Shown here: piece by piece, positions 55,275-63,258 of the stretch | Position numbering within the stretch: position 1 is the stretch's first letter | How the letters are laid out: the number at the start of each line of letters is the position of its first letter | Position numbers and translations under genes: made by a program | The notes under the pieces: model-generated | Seen by the model: only the letters and a program-made list of their open reading frames with translations | What the model was told of the DNA's origin: nothing | Databases searched by the model: none | Source of the DNA: Pseudomonas sp. KU26590 | GTDB taxonomy: Bacteria; Pseudomonadota; Gammaproteobacteria; Pseudomonadales; Pseudomonadaceae | DNA: 64,000 nucleotides | Assembly: GCF_026153515.1 (NCBI RefSeq) | Contig: NZ_CP110644.1 | Coordinates: forward strand, 2,633,501-2,697,500 | Direction of reading: 5' to 3'

Positions 55275-57709
55275 AGGGCTAATTCTTCCAGGATATCCGG
55301 GTTGATCTCGATGGGGTCATCCCCCTCAGAGACTGGCATGTCGAACCGCTCAAACGCCATGTCGTTGATTTGCTCAAGAGCGCCATCCAGCATGAGCTCC
55401 ATATCGGTGGCCACATCTTCCAGCTCCTGGCGGCTCCATTCGCGGCGTGACACGATCATTCGCAGAAACGCTGAGTGCTCTGTGTCGAGCCCATGTACGG
55501 TTGCTGCATGGTCATTGGGCTGATCTTTGATGCTGTCCACGATGGCAGGCGGTTCTGGGAATTCATCACTGAATACCTCGGCCAGCAACGCTGACACCAC
55601 TGCTGTCTCGCGCTGGAGCTGCGCAATTTTATCCATGTCCAGATTGAAGCTTTGGGTGGCGGCAGAATTGCCTGGCATCTCACCGGCCTGGTGGGAACTG
55701 GGCAAGGCACCAAATCTGGGCGCCGTGGAGACATTTTCACGAGGGGTGATGGCTGCGCCGTGTAAGTCCCCGTAAAGCAACTGGGGATCCAGCTCCAGAG
55801 TTTTATAGACGCGTTCCAGCAGCCTGACTTCCTGCGGCGAAACGTTTCCGTCAGCTTGAGCGAGATGAGCGACAAACCTGGCCATGGCGCGTTTGGCATC
55901 GGCGTTCAGAGGGCTCAACTTTTTCTTCAGGCTCGCCAGGGTAGGTGGCTGCAGAATCTGGATCTGCAAGTGGGCTTGGAGCCGTTTGCGATGGGTTATA
56001 CCAAGATGAGTCCAGGAGTCGATATGCCGCCCGAGCAGGGCCATCTCATTGCTGGAGGTTTCCCCATCTGCTGCTGCCACCGCACTTGCCAAATCCAGCG
56101 TCACCACTGCGGCGTGGTAGTCCGAGGTTGTCCGTACGTTCGCATCATCGTCACCTGCCGCGAACAATACGATCGTGTCCAGATTCTTGGGAGTACGGCT
56201 GCCGGACAGGACGTCCGGCTCAAAGCCGATATTCAAGGACTCGAATGCTCTCGCCAGGGCGACGATTGTTCCGCGCGGGAGAGCGCCTGCAGACCCAAAG
56301 CGCCCTGCAAGATCCTCGAAGGTCATGACCAGATGCTCCTCGCCGACTTGCCGTTGCAGATCAGTAATCACATCCTTTGCTGCAGTCGGCCAGAGCGTCA
56401 CTGGCAGTTGCAAAATACCCTCCAGATCTGAGGCCCCTTCAGGATTGCGACCCAGGTATCTACTGTATGGGTCGAGGATAAAGGTGCATTCATCGACTAT
56501 GGCCTGTAGCTTTTTGCGCGTTGCCGACGTAACGGAAACATCCGGTATGTCGCCCAGCGCCATGTCGGGAACACCCAGGCGAGAAGAGGCTGAGCGGTAG
56601 CTCGTTTTAAGCATGGTCTTGTTTTGGTTGAGCACAAGACCGTTTGGATAACGGGTGGAATACTGCGCCACGAACAGCTGTTCAAACTGATCCGCACATC
56701 TGCTTACTGAGGTGCGTCGGCTGATGTTTGGGTCTGACTTTGCCCATGCCAACGCCCACGCAGCATTTAAAGGATGCTTGTCCTGGGCCATTTGCCCCAA
56801 TGCCAGCCGCAGCGACATCGGCATTTCAACGTCAGTCGACTCGAAACGAGGCGGTGCTTCTATGTACATCTGCGGCTTCACATCCATGAGCTGGATGTGA
56901 TTGAGCAAATTCGACGCGTAGTTTCGAAACGACGCGTTCTCACGGTAAAGCATCCTTAGACGCTTGACCTCTCTGACGAGGGTGGGGAGCTCAGCGCGCG
57001 CTACATCGTCCGTGAGCGAATCAACGACCGCCCGACGTTCAAGCCCGTAAAAGAAGATGAAGACGTAGCCAATATCCACATCGGGTGTACTTCGCCCTCC
57101 GGACAGCCATTGCAGGTAGCCACGCCGGGCTGCAGGTGAGATGCCGCTGTAACTGGGCCAGTAGCCGGTAATTCTTTCGGTTAGATCGACATGCGCAGCT
57201 TGTACAGGCAGCTGGCCGTTAATCAGCGAGGGCTCTTGTTTGAACGTGCGATCTGCTTTTTCAGCAAAATAGACCATGCCACCCTGAAGAACGTGGCCGC
57301 TGACAGTGATGGTTTCATCCGTGCCAATCCATCGAGCTTGCGGAAAAACATCATTGGGCTTGGGGATCGTGAACTGCTGCTCAGGCGAGTTCACCCTGAC
57401 CACATGGAAATCCGAGTGAGCACCGTTCGCGTTGCTCACTTCAAGACTGATTTCTGATTTGGGCTCGTTATTCGACAAGGGTGTAGTCTGACCTTTTGAG
57501 TCGGAGAGGATCGTACTCTTCGGGCGAGGAGGGCCGGTTGATGACGCTCTAATAGACTTTTTTACGAGCCAGATGAAGCCAGCGATCCCCGCCAAAAGCG
57601 CGACCAAGAGCCGCATTCGGGGTGGCACGGCTACGATGAGCACGACCAGTATGAATATCAAGGTCGCCATGGCCGCCATATCTGGGCTGCTTTGATGCTT
57701 CCTTGCCAT
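55271..57709 (-). CDS. sngA: Shango defence TerB-domain protein SngA
   Basis: An 812-residue protein. Two N-terminal membrane helices (about 14-30 and 33-49) would anchor it to the inner membrane. A TerB_N domain follows (about 115-335; GYWPSYSGISPAARRGYLQW and DIGYVFIFFYGLERR), then a TerB core (about 525-650; AVAAADGETSSNE and LAQADGNVSPQEVRLLERVY, acidic metal-binding-like loops) and TerB_C (about 690-810; ELMLDGALEQIND, GDDPIEINPDILEE). GGAAG precedes the ATG. First gene of the sngABC operon. Its membrane location suggests that it senses or signals at the envelope; that is inference. Confidence 0.88.
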   Translation of the reverse strand: MARKHQSSPDMAAMATLIFILVVLIVAVPPRMRLLVALLAGIAGFIWLVKKSIRASSTGPPRPKSTILSDSKGQTTPLSNNEPKSEISLEVSNANGAHSDFHVVRVNSPEQQFTIPKPNDVFPQARWIGTDETITVSGHVLQGGMVYFAEKADRTFKQEPSLINGQLPVQAAHVDLTERITGYWPSYSGISPAARRGYLQWLSGGRSTPDVDIGYVFIFFYGLERRAVVDSLTDDVARAELPTLVREVKRLRMLYRENASFRNYASNLLNHIQLMDVKPQMYIEAPPRFESTDVEMPMSLRLALGQMAQDKHPLNAAWALAWAKSDPNISRRTSVSRCADQFEQLFVAQYSTRYPNGLVLNQNKTMLKTSYRSASSRLGVPDMALGDIPDVSVTSATRKKLQAIVDECTFILDPYSRYLGRNPEGASDLEGILQLPVTLWPTAAKDVITDLQRQVGEEHLVMTFEDLAGRFGSAGALPRGTIVALARAFESLNIGFEPDVLSGSRTPKNLDTIVLFAAGDDDANVRTTSDYHAAVVTLDLASAVAAADGETSSNEMALLGRHIDSWTHLGITHRKRLQAHLQIQILQPPTLASLKKKLSPLNADAKRAMARFVAHLAQADGNVSPQEVRLLERVYKTLELDPQLLYGDLHGAAITPRENVSTAPRFGALPSSHQAGEMPGNSAATQSFNLDMDKIAQLQRETAVVSALLAEVFSDEFPEPPAIVDSIKDQPNDHAATVHGLDTEHSAFLRMIVSRREWSRQELEDVATDMELMLDGALEQINDMAFERFDMPVSEGDDPIEINPDILEELAL

Positions 57710-57773
57710 TACGTGCTTCCATCATGATGGGCTGGCTTGGTGGCAGTATCTGCATTTTCTCACCGGACGCCAA

Positions 57774-58049
57774 TCACCGCGCTTGCTGTCCAGCTGACGT
57801 CCCGACCAACGCGACATGACTCTCCATCGATTGTGCTGTGGCCGGGGGTTTCAAAGCTTTGAGCTCTGCCTTGAGGCCGTCGTTCATGGCTATCAAGGTA
57901 TGTGCATCAGCTTTCAACCTTCGGATGTCAGACCAGGCCTCCTGCAGCTCGTCCAACAGCATCAGACACTGGTGCTGGTAGCTTTCGAGTTCGGTGGGCA
58001 TACCACGGTCTAGAGCAGTGTGAGCTAGCGATTGAGTGGGGTGGGTCAT
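57774..58049 (-). CDS. Small coiled-coil protein upstream of sngA
   Basis: A 91-residue soluble protein. Residues about 18-68 are a predicted coiled coil (LLDELQEAWSDIRRLKADAH, then LIAMNDGLKAELKALK). There is no membrane segment and no known domain. It ends 64 bp before sngA on the same strand, so it may be co-transcribed, although it is not part of the described three-gene Shango set. GGCGG precedes the ATG at a slightly long spacing. Confidence 0.55.
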   Translation of the reverse strand: MTHPTQSLAHTALDRGMPTELESYQHQCLMLLDELQEAWSDIRRLKADAHTLIAMNDGLKAELKALKPPATAQSMESHVALVGTSAGQQAR

Positions 58050-58176
58050 AAAATTGCCGCCAGGAGTACGTATGTTCTCCGGCTAGAGTAGCGCCAGATA
58101 CTGTATGGATCAACAGTTCAGTAGCGCATTCGCTGGCGCCTAGAATGACCCACTGTATCGCCCGAGAGTCCTGCCT

Positions 58177-58629
58177 ATGCCTGCGTCGTTCACTCGTCCC
58201 ACCCCCGCACCCTATCTGGCGCCTGATGAAACCGTCGTCTTGTTCGACGGGGTCTGTAAGCTTTGCAATGGCTGGGCGAAGTTTTTGATCCGGTATGATC
58301 ACGGCCACCGCGTTCGGCTTGCCACCGTTCAGTCCAGGGAAGGTCAGGCGTTGCTGGCTTGGGCGGGGTTACCCGTCGATACCTTCGATACAATGGTGGT
58401 GATCCGCGATCATCGTTACTGGGTGAGGTCTGATGCGTTTTTTGAGGTCATCAGTCGGCTGCCGGGCGCGTGGCCCCTGCTTCAAGTGCTGAAGGTATTT
58501 CCACGTTGGCTGCGGGACTGGGTTTATGACCGTATCGCGCTCAACCGGTATCGGTTGTTCGGCCAATACGATGCCTGCCTGATGCCGACTCAAGATCATG
58601 AACGTCGCTTTCTAAAGGGGCAGCCATGA
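58177..58629 (+). CDS. DCC-family thiol-disulfide oxidoreductase (DUF393)
   Basis: A 150-residue protein with the family motif VVLFDGVCKLCNGW (residues 20-33), a D-x-x-C-x-x-C active site, and the later VVIRDHRYWVRSDAFFEVISRLPG. DCC proteins are thioredoxin-fold enzymes of uncertain role. It is divergent from the small gene upstream of sngA. The gene is in the island but is of a type also common on Pseudomonas chromosomes. Confidence 0.85.
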   Translation: MPASFTRPTPAPYLAPDETVVLFDGVCKLCNGWAKFLIRYDHGHRVRLATVQSREGQALLAWAGLPVDTFDTMVVIRDHRYWVRSDAFFEVISRLPGAWPLLQVLKVFPRWLRDWVYDRIALNRYRLFGQYDACLMPTQDHERRFLKGQP

Positions 58630-58699
58630 CCCCCATGAAGGTCAGCAGTCCCTTCAAACAAAATGCCTGCGGGTGAACTAACACCACCTAACTGCCGGC

Positions 58700-58957
58700 T
58701 CAGGATGTCAAAAACTCCAATACTTGCACCACGAGATTTGCGAAATCTACCCAAGCGCCATCATTCCACATTCGGTTAAAGGTCTCCCGACTGGGATACG
58801 CGGCGATTCCCAAGGCAGTCAACCCGACAGCCCCCAACGCCCCACCAACGAGCCACGAGTGCACGATCAGGCCGCCGATGCCAAGTAAAGTGAGGGCGAT
58901 GCCGCAGAATAGGTAGCTCAGACGCAGATAGGGGAGCTTGACGTTGACTGGGGCCAA
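58700..58957 (-). CDS. Small two-helix membrane protein
   Basis: An 85-residue protein with two hydrophobic segments (about 13-31 and 36-53) and a short polar C-terminus (PSRETFNRMWNDGAWVDF). No known family is recognised. It is convergent with the DCC gene, with a 70-bp gap. Small membrane proteins are common in defence islands, but nothing ties this one to the Shango operon. Confidence 0.5.
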   Translation of the reverse strand: MAPVNVKLPYLRLSYLFCGIALTLLGIGGLIVHSWLVGGALGAVGLTALGIAAYPSRETFNRMWNDGAWVDFANLVVQVLEFLTS

Positions 58958-59236
58958 GATGGCAGCACTCGCAGTGGTAATTTGCGGAAGCTAGCAATCG
59001 GCCACCACTACGTCCACCGAGAGTTTGTAAGCAGATTTATAGCCATTTCGTAGTTTCTCTGCACCCCTCCCACGAAACACCACCATTCCTGTCGCCGCCG
59101 TAGTGCGGTTGAGCCCGCCGCACCGCTCCCCCTGCGCGACATTTGGGGCATCAGGATCAGACCACATTTGACCCGCGACCCCTTGGTCTGGTTAAGTCAG
59201 TTCACGCCCGTATTTAAGTAGATTTTCGAGGGCAAA
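58958..59236. other. Island intergenic stretch with two inverted repeats
   Basis: No gene is seen. Two stems stand out: GTGCGG/CCGCAC at 59103-59123 and CAGACCA/TGGTCTG at 59158-59190. The second lies just before the 159-residue gene and may be a regulator site. Confidence 0.4.
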
Positions 59237-59716
59237 GTGATCATAGAAAGCAGGCAGTTTCATTTGGTTGTTTCCATGCCGGATCTATTCGAGTGGTCGG
59301 ATGACGACGTCCCTCATCTTCTGGATGACTGGGTGCAAATCATTGATCTGCTGGGATTCGATGTGGAAAAAATAACGGCATTGTGTGACCTCTATTTCGA
59401 TAGGACACCGATTGGCGAGGGTAACGTCCACGCCTTCATCAGTGATGACCAACCGGAGAATACAATGGCCTTTGACTTGTACCGTGGTCAGACAGATCAA
59501 TTAGACATTATCGGAATAGTCATTCGAGTTTCAGGAGATCGGGTGTCTCAGGCAAAGTCGTTATTACGGCATGCGTTTGATCTAGCTTCCTGCCAGATTC
59601 AATATGAAGAAGGGGCTTTTTTGCATGCCTTCAAAGAAATGACCCATGTCGAAGGCTATCCAAAATTGATCAAGGAAAGCGGATTTCGTCAACGAATACT
59701 AAATACACGCAACTGA
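59237..59716 (+). CDS. Unknown 159-residue acidic protein
   Basis: A soluble acidic protein that begins with GTG (GAGGG 5 bp upstream); an internal ATG 13 codons later is an alternative. It has no membrane segment, Cys cluster or known motif. Parts such as SDDDVPHLLDDWVQIIDLLGFD and FLHAFKEMTHVEGYPKL look like an alpha/beta immunity-type fold, but no toxin gene precedes it. Base composition is much more AT-rich than the chromosome genes, so it was probably acquired. It is the last gene before the right island boundary. Confidence 0.55.
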   Translation: MIIESRQFHLVVSMPDLFEWSDDDVPHLLDDWVQIIDLLGFDVEKITALCDLYFDRTPIGEGNVHAFISDDQPENTMAFDLYRGQTDQLDIIGIVIRVSGDRVSQAKSLLRHAFDLASCQIQYEEGAFLHAFKEMTHVEGYPKLIKESGFRQRILNTRN

Positions 59717-59776
59717 TGCCAACTGTTACATCGCTGCTTTAGCGTCGATCAGCAAACGCGTCCACACTGCCACTTG

Positions 59777-59858
59777 CCTACATCGCCGTTCTCGCGCTGC
59801 TCGGGGCGTTGTCCTACACCCTTTTGGTGGGCAAGGTCGAACGCATCGAGGTGTAATG
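59777..59858 (+). pseudogene. 82-bp direct repeat, right copy: orphan 3' end of dgoT
   Basis: Reads in frame as the last 26 codons of the galactonate transporter (from YIAVLALLGALSY to the stop), with one Ile-to-Thr change. There is no start or upstream coding part. This is the original gene end left beyond the inserted island. Confidence 0.9.
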
Positions 59859-59911
59859 ACGCAGTGCAGATGCAGGCCAGATTCCGCACAGCGCTGGCAG
59901 GCTTCAAGGCT

Positions 59912-59929
59912 GGCGACGATAATGTCGCC
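59912..59929. promoter_or_regulatory. Inverted repeat upstream of the IclR gene
   Basis: GGCGAC-gataat-GTCGCC (6-bp arms), 26 bp before the IclR start codon, a likely place for an autoregulatory site. The rest of 59859-59955 shows nothing else. Confidence 0.45.
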
Positions 59930-59955
59930 GGTTTTCTGATTCGATAAGGCGCGCC

Positions 59956-60759
59956 ATGCAAGATGCATCCGACACCGCCGTCACTGGCAAAGACCCTGCA
60001 CCCACCGGCACGCAAACGCTGATTCGCGGCCTGGGTGTGATTCATGCGGTCGCCAACGGCGCTCGCGACCTCAAGGAAATCGCCCGGCTGATCGGCACCA
60101 CCCGCAGCACCACCCACCGGCTCGCCAGTTGTCTGGTGGATGAGCGTTACCTGCGAGTGTTGCCGCTAACGGGTTATGTGCTGGGGCCCAGGTTGATCGA
60201 GCTGGGGTATCAGGCCCAGGAAGAAGTGCCGCTGCTGGTGCTGGCCAGACCCTTTCTCGACGAACTGTCGGCGCTCACCGGTGACACCGTTCACCTGGCG
60301 ATGCGCGATGGCGACGAGGTCTTGTACCTGCATAAGAATCCCGGGCGCAATGGCCCGGAAATGCGTTCACGGGTGGGCCATCGTATGCCGCTGGCGCGCA
60401 CCGGCATCGGCAAGGCGTTGTTGCTGGACAGCCCGGAAAGCGAATGGCAACGGCTGTACGAAATCAGCGTGCCGACCACCGGCAAAAACCCGTTGTGGCC
60501 GGCCCATGAGGAGCAGACCTGGGAGCAGGTGCAGGCGCGCATGCACGAGTATGTGCAGGGCGGTTATGCGTTCGATCTGGAAGACAACGAACCGTCGATT
60601 CGCTGCGTGGCCGCGCCCGTGCGTGACGCCAGCAAGCAGATTGTCGCCGGCATCAGCATTGCCAGCACCGTGCCGTACATGCCGCTGGAAAAGATGGCCG
60701 ACCTGGTGCCGGTGATCAAGGACGCAGCGGCACGGTTGTCGGCGGAGTTGGGCGGGTAG
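59956..60759 (+). CDS. IclR-family regulator, probably of the galactonate operon
   Basis: A 267-residue regulator. The N-terminal winged helix (about 18-80) contains QTLIRGLGVIHAVANGARDLKE and TRSTTHRLASCL. The IclR effector domain (about 90-265) has TGDTVHLAMRDGDEVLYLHK and RMPLARTGIGKALLL. The only transporter/catabolic operon nearby is dgoKADT, whose orphan 3' end lies 97 bp upstream, so before the island arrived the gene was next to dgoT. Control of dgoKADT is inferred. Confidence 0.9.
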   Translation: MQDASDTAVTGKDPAPTGTQTLIRGLGVIHAVANGARDLKEIARLIGTTRSTTHRLASCLVDERYLRVLPLTGYVLGPRLIELGYQAQEEVPLLVLARPFLDELSALTGDTVHLAMRDGDEVLYLHKNPGRNGPEMRSRVGHRMPLARTGIGKALLLDSPESEWQRLYEISVPTTGKNPLWPAHEEQTWEQVQARMHEYVQGGYAFDLEDNEPSIRCVAAPVRDASKQIVAGISIASTVPYMPLEKMADLVPVIKDAAARLSAELGG

Positions 60760-60778
60760 TGCGTCGGGCGGAACCCAA

Positions 60779-60868
60779 ACTGTAGGAGCGCGCTTGCCCG
60801 CGATGGCGTCATCTCATTCAACACAGGGGTTGCAGACATATTCCGATCGCGGGCAAGCGCAGCTCCTG
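60779..60868. repeat. REPIN (family iii)
   Basis: Inverted gcgcgcttgcccgcga pair between the convergent IclR and alcohol dehydrogenase genes. It marks the return of REP sequences right of the island. Confidence 0.85.
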
Positions 60869-60885
60869 CTGGGGCGACTGTTTTA

Positions 60886-61938
60886 TCAGGCCTTCAGCGT
60901 CGCCATATCGATCACAAAACGGTATTTCACATCGCCCGCAATCATGCGGGTGTACGCTTCGTTGATGTGCTTGATATCGAGCATCTCGATGTCGCAGGTG
61001 ATGCCGTGCTCGGCACAGAAATCCAGCACTTCCTGAGTCTCGGCGATGCCGCCGATCAGCGAGCCTGCCAGTACGCGACGCTTCATCACCAGGTTGGCCG
61101 CATGCAGCGCCGGTTCCACGGGTTCGATCAGGCCGACGAGGATGTGCACGCCGTCGAAACGCAGGGTTTCCAGGTAGGGGTTCAAGTCGTGCTGCACCGG
61201 AATGGTGTCCAGCAGGAAGTCGAAATGACCGGCAGCGGCTTTCATCTGCTCGGCGTCAGTCGAAACGATGACGTGATCGGCGCCCTGACGACGACCTTCT
61301 TCTGCCTTGCTCGCCGAGCGGGTGAACAGCGTCACTTCCGCGCCCATGGCCTTGGCGAACTTGATGCCCATGTGGCCCAGACCGCCCATGCCCAGGATAC
61401 CGACCTTGTCGCCGGCCTTGACGCCGTAATGCTTGAGCGGCGAGTAGGTGGTGATGCCGGCACACAGGATCGGCGCGGCAGCGGCCAGGTCGAGTTTTTC
61501 CGGGATACGTACGACGAAGTGCTCGCTGACCACGATGCTGTTGGAATAGCCGCCCATGGTGTTGCTGCCGTCGACACGGTCCGGGGTGGCGTACGTCATG
61601 GTCGCGCCTTCGAGGCAATACTGCTCGAGGTCGCGGGCGCAGGCTTCGCACTGACGGCAGGAATCGACCATGCAGCCGACACCGACCAGATCACCGACTT
61701 TGTGCTTGCTGACGTTGGCGCCGACTTCGGTGACTTTGCCGACGATCTCGTGGCCCGGCATCAGCGGGTACACGGCGATGCCCCACTCGTTGCGCGCCTG
61801 GTGGATGTCGGAGTGACAAACGCCGCAGTAGAGGATCTCGATGGCCACGTCGTCGGGCCGCGGGCTGCGGCGGCTGAACGTCATGGGGGCGAGGGGAGCG
61901 GTGGCGGACTGGGCGGCGTAACCGATGGCTGTGTACAT
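60886..61938 (-). CDS. Zinc-dependent NAD(P) alcohol dehydrogenase (YahK/CAD-like)
   Basis: A 350-residue medium-chain dehydrogenase. The catalytic zinc site is CGVCHSDIH (about residue 38) with GHEIVG, the structural zinc site is the four-cysteine C-R-Q-C-E-A-C-x7-C loop, and the cofactor site is GILGMGGLGHMGIKFAKAMGA-like (GMGGLGHMG). It reduces aldehydes or oxidises alcohols of broad range. It is divergent from an AraC regulator gene, which likely controls it. Confidence 0.92.
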   Translation of the reverse strand: MYTAIGYAAQSATAPLAPMTFSRRSPRPDDVAIEILYCGVCHSDIHQARNEWGIAVYPLMPGHEIVGKVTEVGANVSKHKVGDLVGVGCMVDSCRQCEACARDLEQYCLEGATMTYATPDRVDGSNTMGGYSNSIVVSEHFVVRIPEKLDLAAAAPILCAGITTYSPLKHYGVKAGDKVGILGMGGLGHMGIKFAKAMGAEVTLFTRSASKAEEGRRQGADHVIVSTDAEQMKAAAGHFDFLLDTIPVQHDLNPYLETLRFDGVHILVGLIEPVEPALHAANLVMKRRVLAGSLIGGIAETQEVLDFCAEHGITCDIEMLDIKHINEAYTRMIAGDVKYRFVIDMATLKA

Positions 61939-62116
61939 GAAGAACCTCGCAAAAACGATGACGGTTGAGGCGGTGCATTGTCCGCAGCCAGGGCATCGCC
62001 GGCCATGGTCATTCCTCCGTCTGTCATGCCTGATCCTCCGGATTTATCATTTGGAGTAGGGCGGCGGGCGGCTGATCTGCGATGATGGCGGTGTCAAATC
62101 CTCCGTATGGCTGCCC

Positions 62117-63022
62117 ATGTCTCCTCTTTCCCATTCCGACGCCAACGCCGAGTTGGTCGCCCTCATCAAGCCCCTGGCGCCGCGCCCGGGTTTCGTCGAC
62201 ACCCGCGTGCCGGGCGTGCAGGCGATGTCGTGGGATTACTACGTTGCCAGCAGCCCGCAGATCTATGAACCGAGCCTGGTGATCATTGCCCAGGGCAGTA
62301 AACTCGCGCGCCTGGGCCCGCGAACGCTGGAGTACGGCGCCGGCCATTACTTGGTGCAGGCGTTGTCGGTGCCGTTTATGTGCGAGACCTTCGCCACCGC
62401 CCAGGCGCCCATGTATGGCGTCGCGGTGTCGATCGATCGCGCGCTGCTGGGCGAGCTGGTGCAAGCCATGGGCGAGGCGCCCAACGTGAAGGTCAAGGCG
62501 CAGACGCCGGAATCCATGACGTCGGCCGAGCTGGATACGCCGATGCGTGAGAGCGTCGAGCGGTTGCTGCGCTGCCTGCACGATCCGCTGGACGCGCAAG
62601 TGATGGGTCAGGCTCGGGTCAGGGAAGTGGTGTATGCCGCGTTGCGCGGTCCCCAGGCCGGGGTGCTGCGGGCACTGGTCGAGCAGACCGGCCACTTCGC
62701 GCGCATTGCCGCGTCGCTGCAGCACCTGCGCGACCATTACGATCAGGCCTTGAGTGTCGAGGATCTGGCCCGCTGCGCCAACATGAGCGCCTCGACCTTC
62801 CACGAGCATTTCAAGCGCAGCACCTTGCTGTCGCCGGTTCAGTACCTCAAACGCGTGCGGCTGCTCAAGGCACAGCAGATGCTGATTGGCGAGGGCATGG
62901 GGGTGGCGCAGGTCGCGCACAAGGTCGGGTATCAGAGCACGTCGCAATTCAGTCGCGAGTACAAACGCTACTTCGAGCGCAATCCGGGGGAAGAGGGCGA
63001 GCGGCTGAAGGTATCAGCGTGA
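62117..63022 (+). CDS. AraC-family regulator
   Basis: A 301-residue regulator with an AraC_N cupin-like effector domain (about 20-170; SPQIYEPSLVIIAQGSKLARLG is typical) and two C-terminal helix-turn-helix motifs (about 200-298; DLARCANMSASTFHEHFKR and VAHKVGYQSTSQFSREYKRYF). It is divergent from the alcohol dehydrogenase gene across 178 bp, so it probably activates that gene in response to an aldehyde or alcohol. Confidence 0.92.
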   Translation: MSPLSHSDANAELVALIKPLAPRPGFVDTRVPGVQAMSWDYYVASSPQIYEPSLVIIAQGSKLARLGPRTLEYGAGHYLVQALSVPFMCETFATAQAPMYGVAVSIDRALLGELVQAMGEAPNVKVKAQTPESMTSAELDTPMRESVERLLRCLHDPLDAQVMGQARVREVVYAALRGPQAGVLRALVEQTGHFARIAASLQHLRDHYDQALSVEDLARCANMSASTFHEHFKRSTLLSPVQYLKRVRLLKAQQMLIGEGMGVAQVAHKVGYQSTSQFSREYKRYFERNPGEEGERLKVSA

Positions 63023-63043
63023 GGGTGATTGCTGAACCTCAAA

Positions 63044-63222
63044 AGCTTCCCGGCTAAAGCCGGTCCTACGAAGGTTATGCGGTGTCTTTGTGGGACCGGC
63101 TTCAGCCGGGAAGAGGCCGGTGTGTACAACATCAATTTTGCGGTATGACCGCTGGCGCCTTCCCGGCTAAAGCCGGTCCCACTGAACACGCACAGTGTCA
63201 GTAGGACCGGCTTCAGCCGGAA
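63044..63222. repeat. Four alternating family-i REPs
   Basis: REPs alternate in direction at about 63046-63068, 63092-63114, 63158-63181 and 63202-63221. They lie between the convergent AraC and ETF-QO genes. Confidence 0.8.
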
Positions 63223-63258
63223 AGCTTGCAGCTCAAAGCTTGAAGCTTGCCGCTTCCC

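Noticed and set aside
51716..57709. BREX system
   Set aside because: The helicase and ATPase resemble BrxHI and BrxD, but PglX, PglZ, BrxA and BrxB are missing and a TerB-domain protein is present, which fits Shango.
55271..57709. Tellurite resistance locus
   Set aside because: TerB-type domains are present, but no terZ, terA, terC, terD or terE gene is nearby.
59749..60117. Minus-strand frame across the right island boundary
   Set aside because: It is antisense to the dgoT remnant and IclR gene and has no supporting features.
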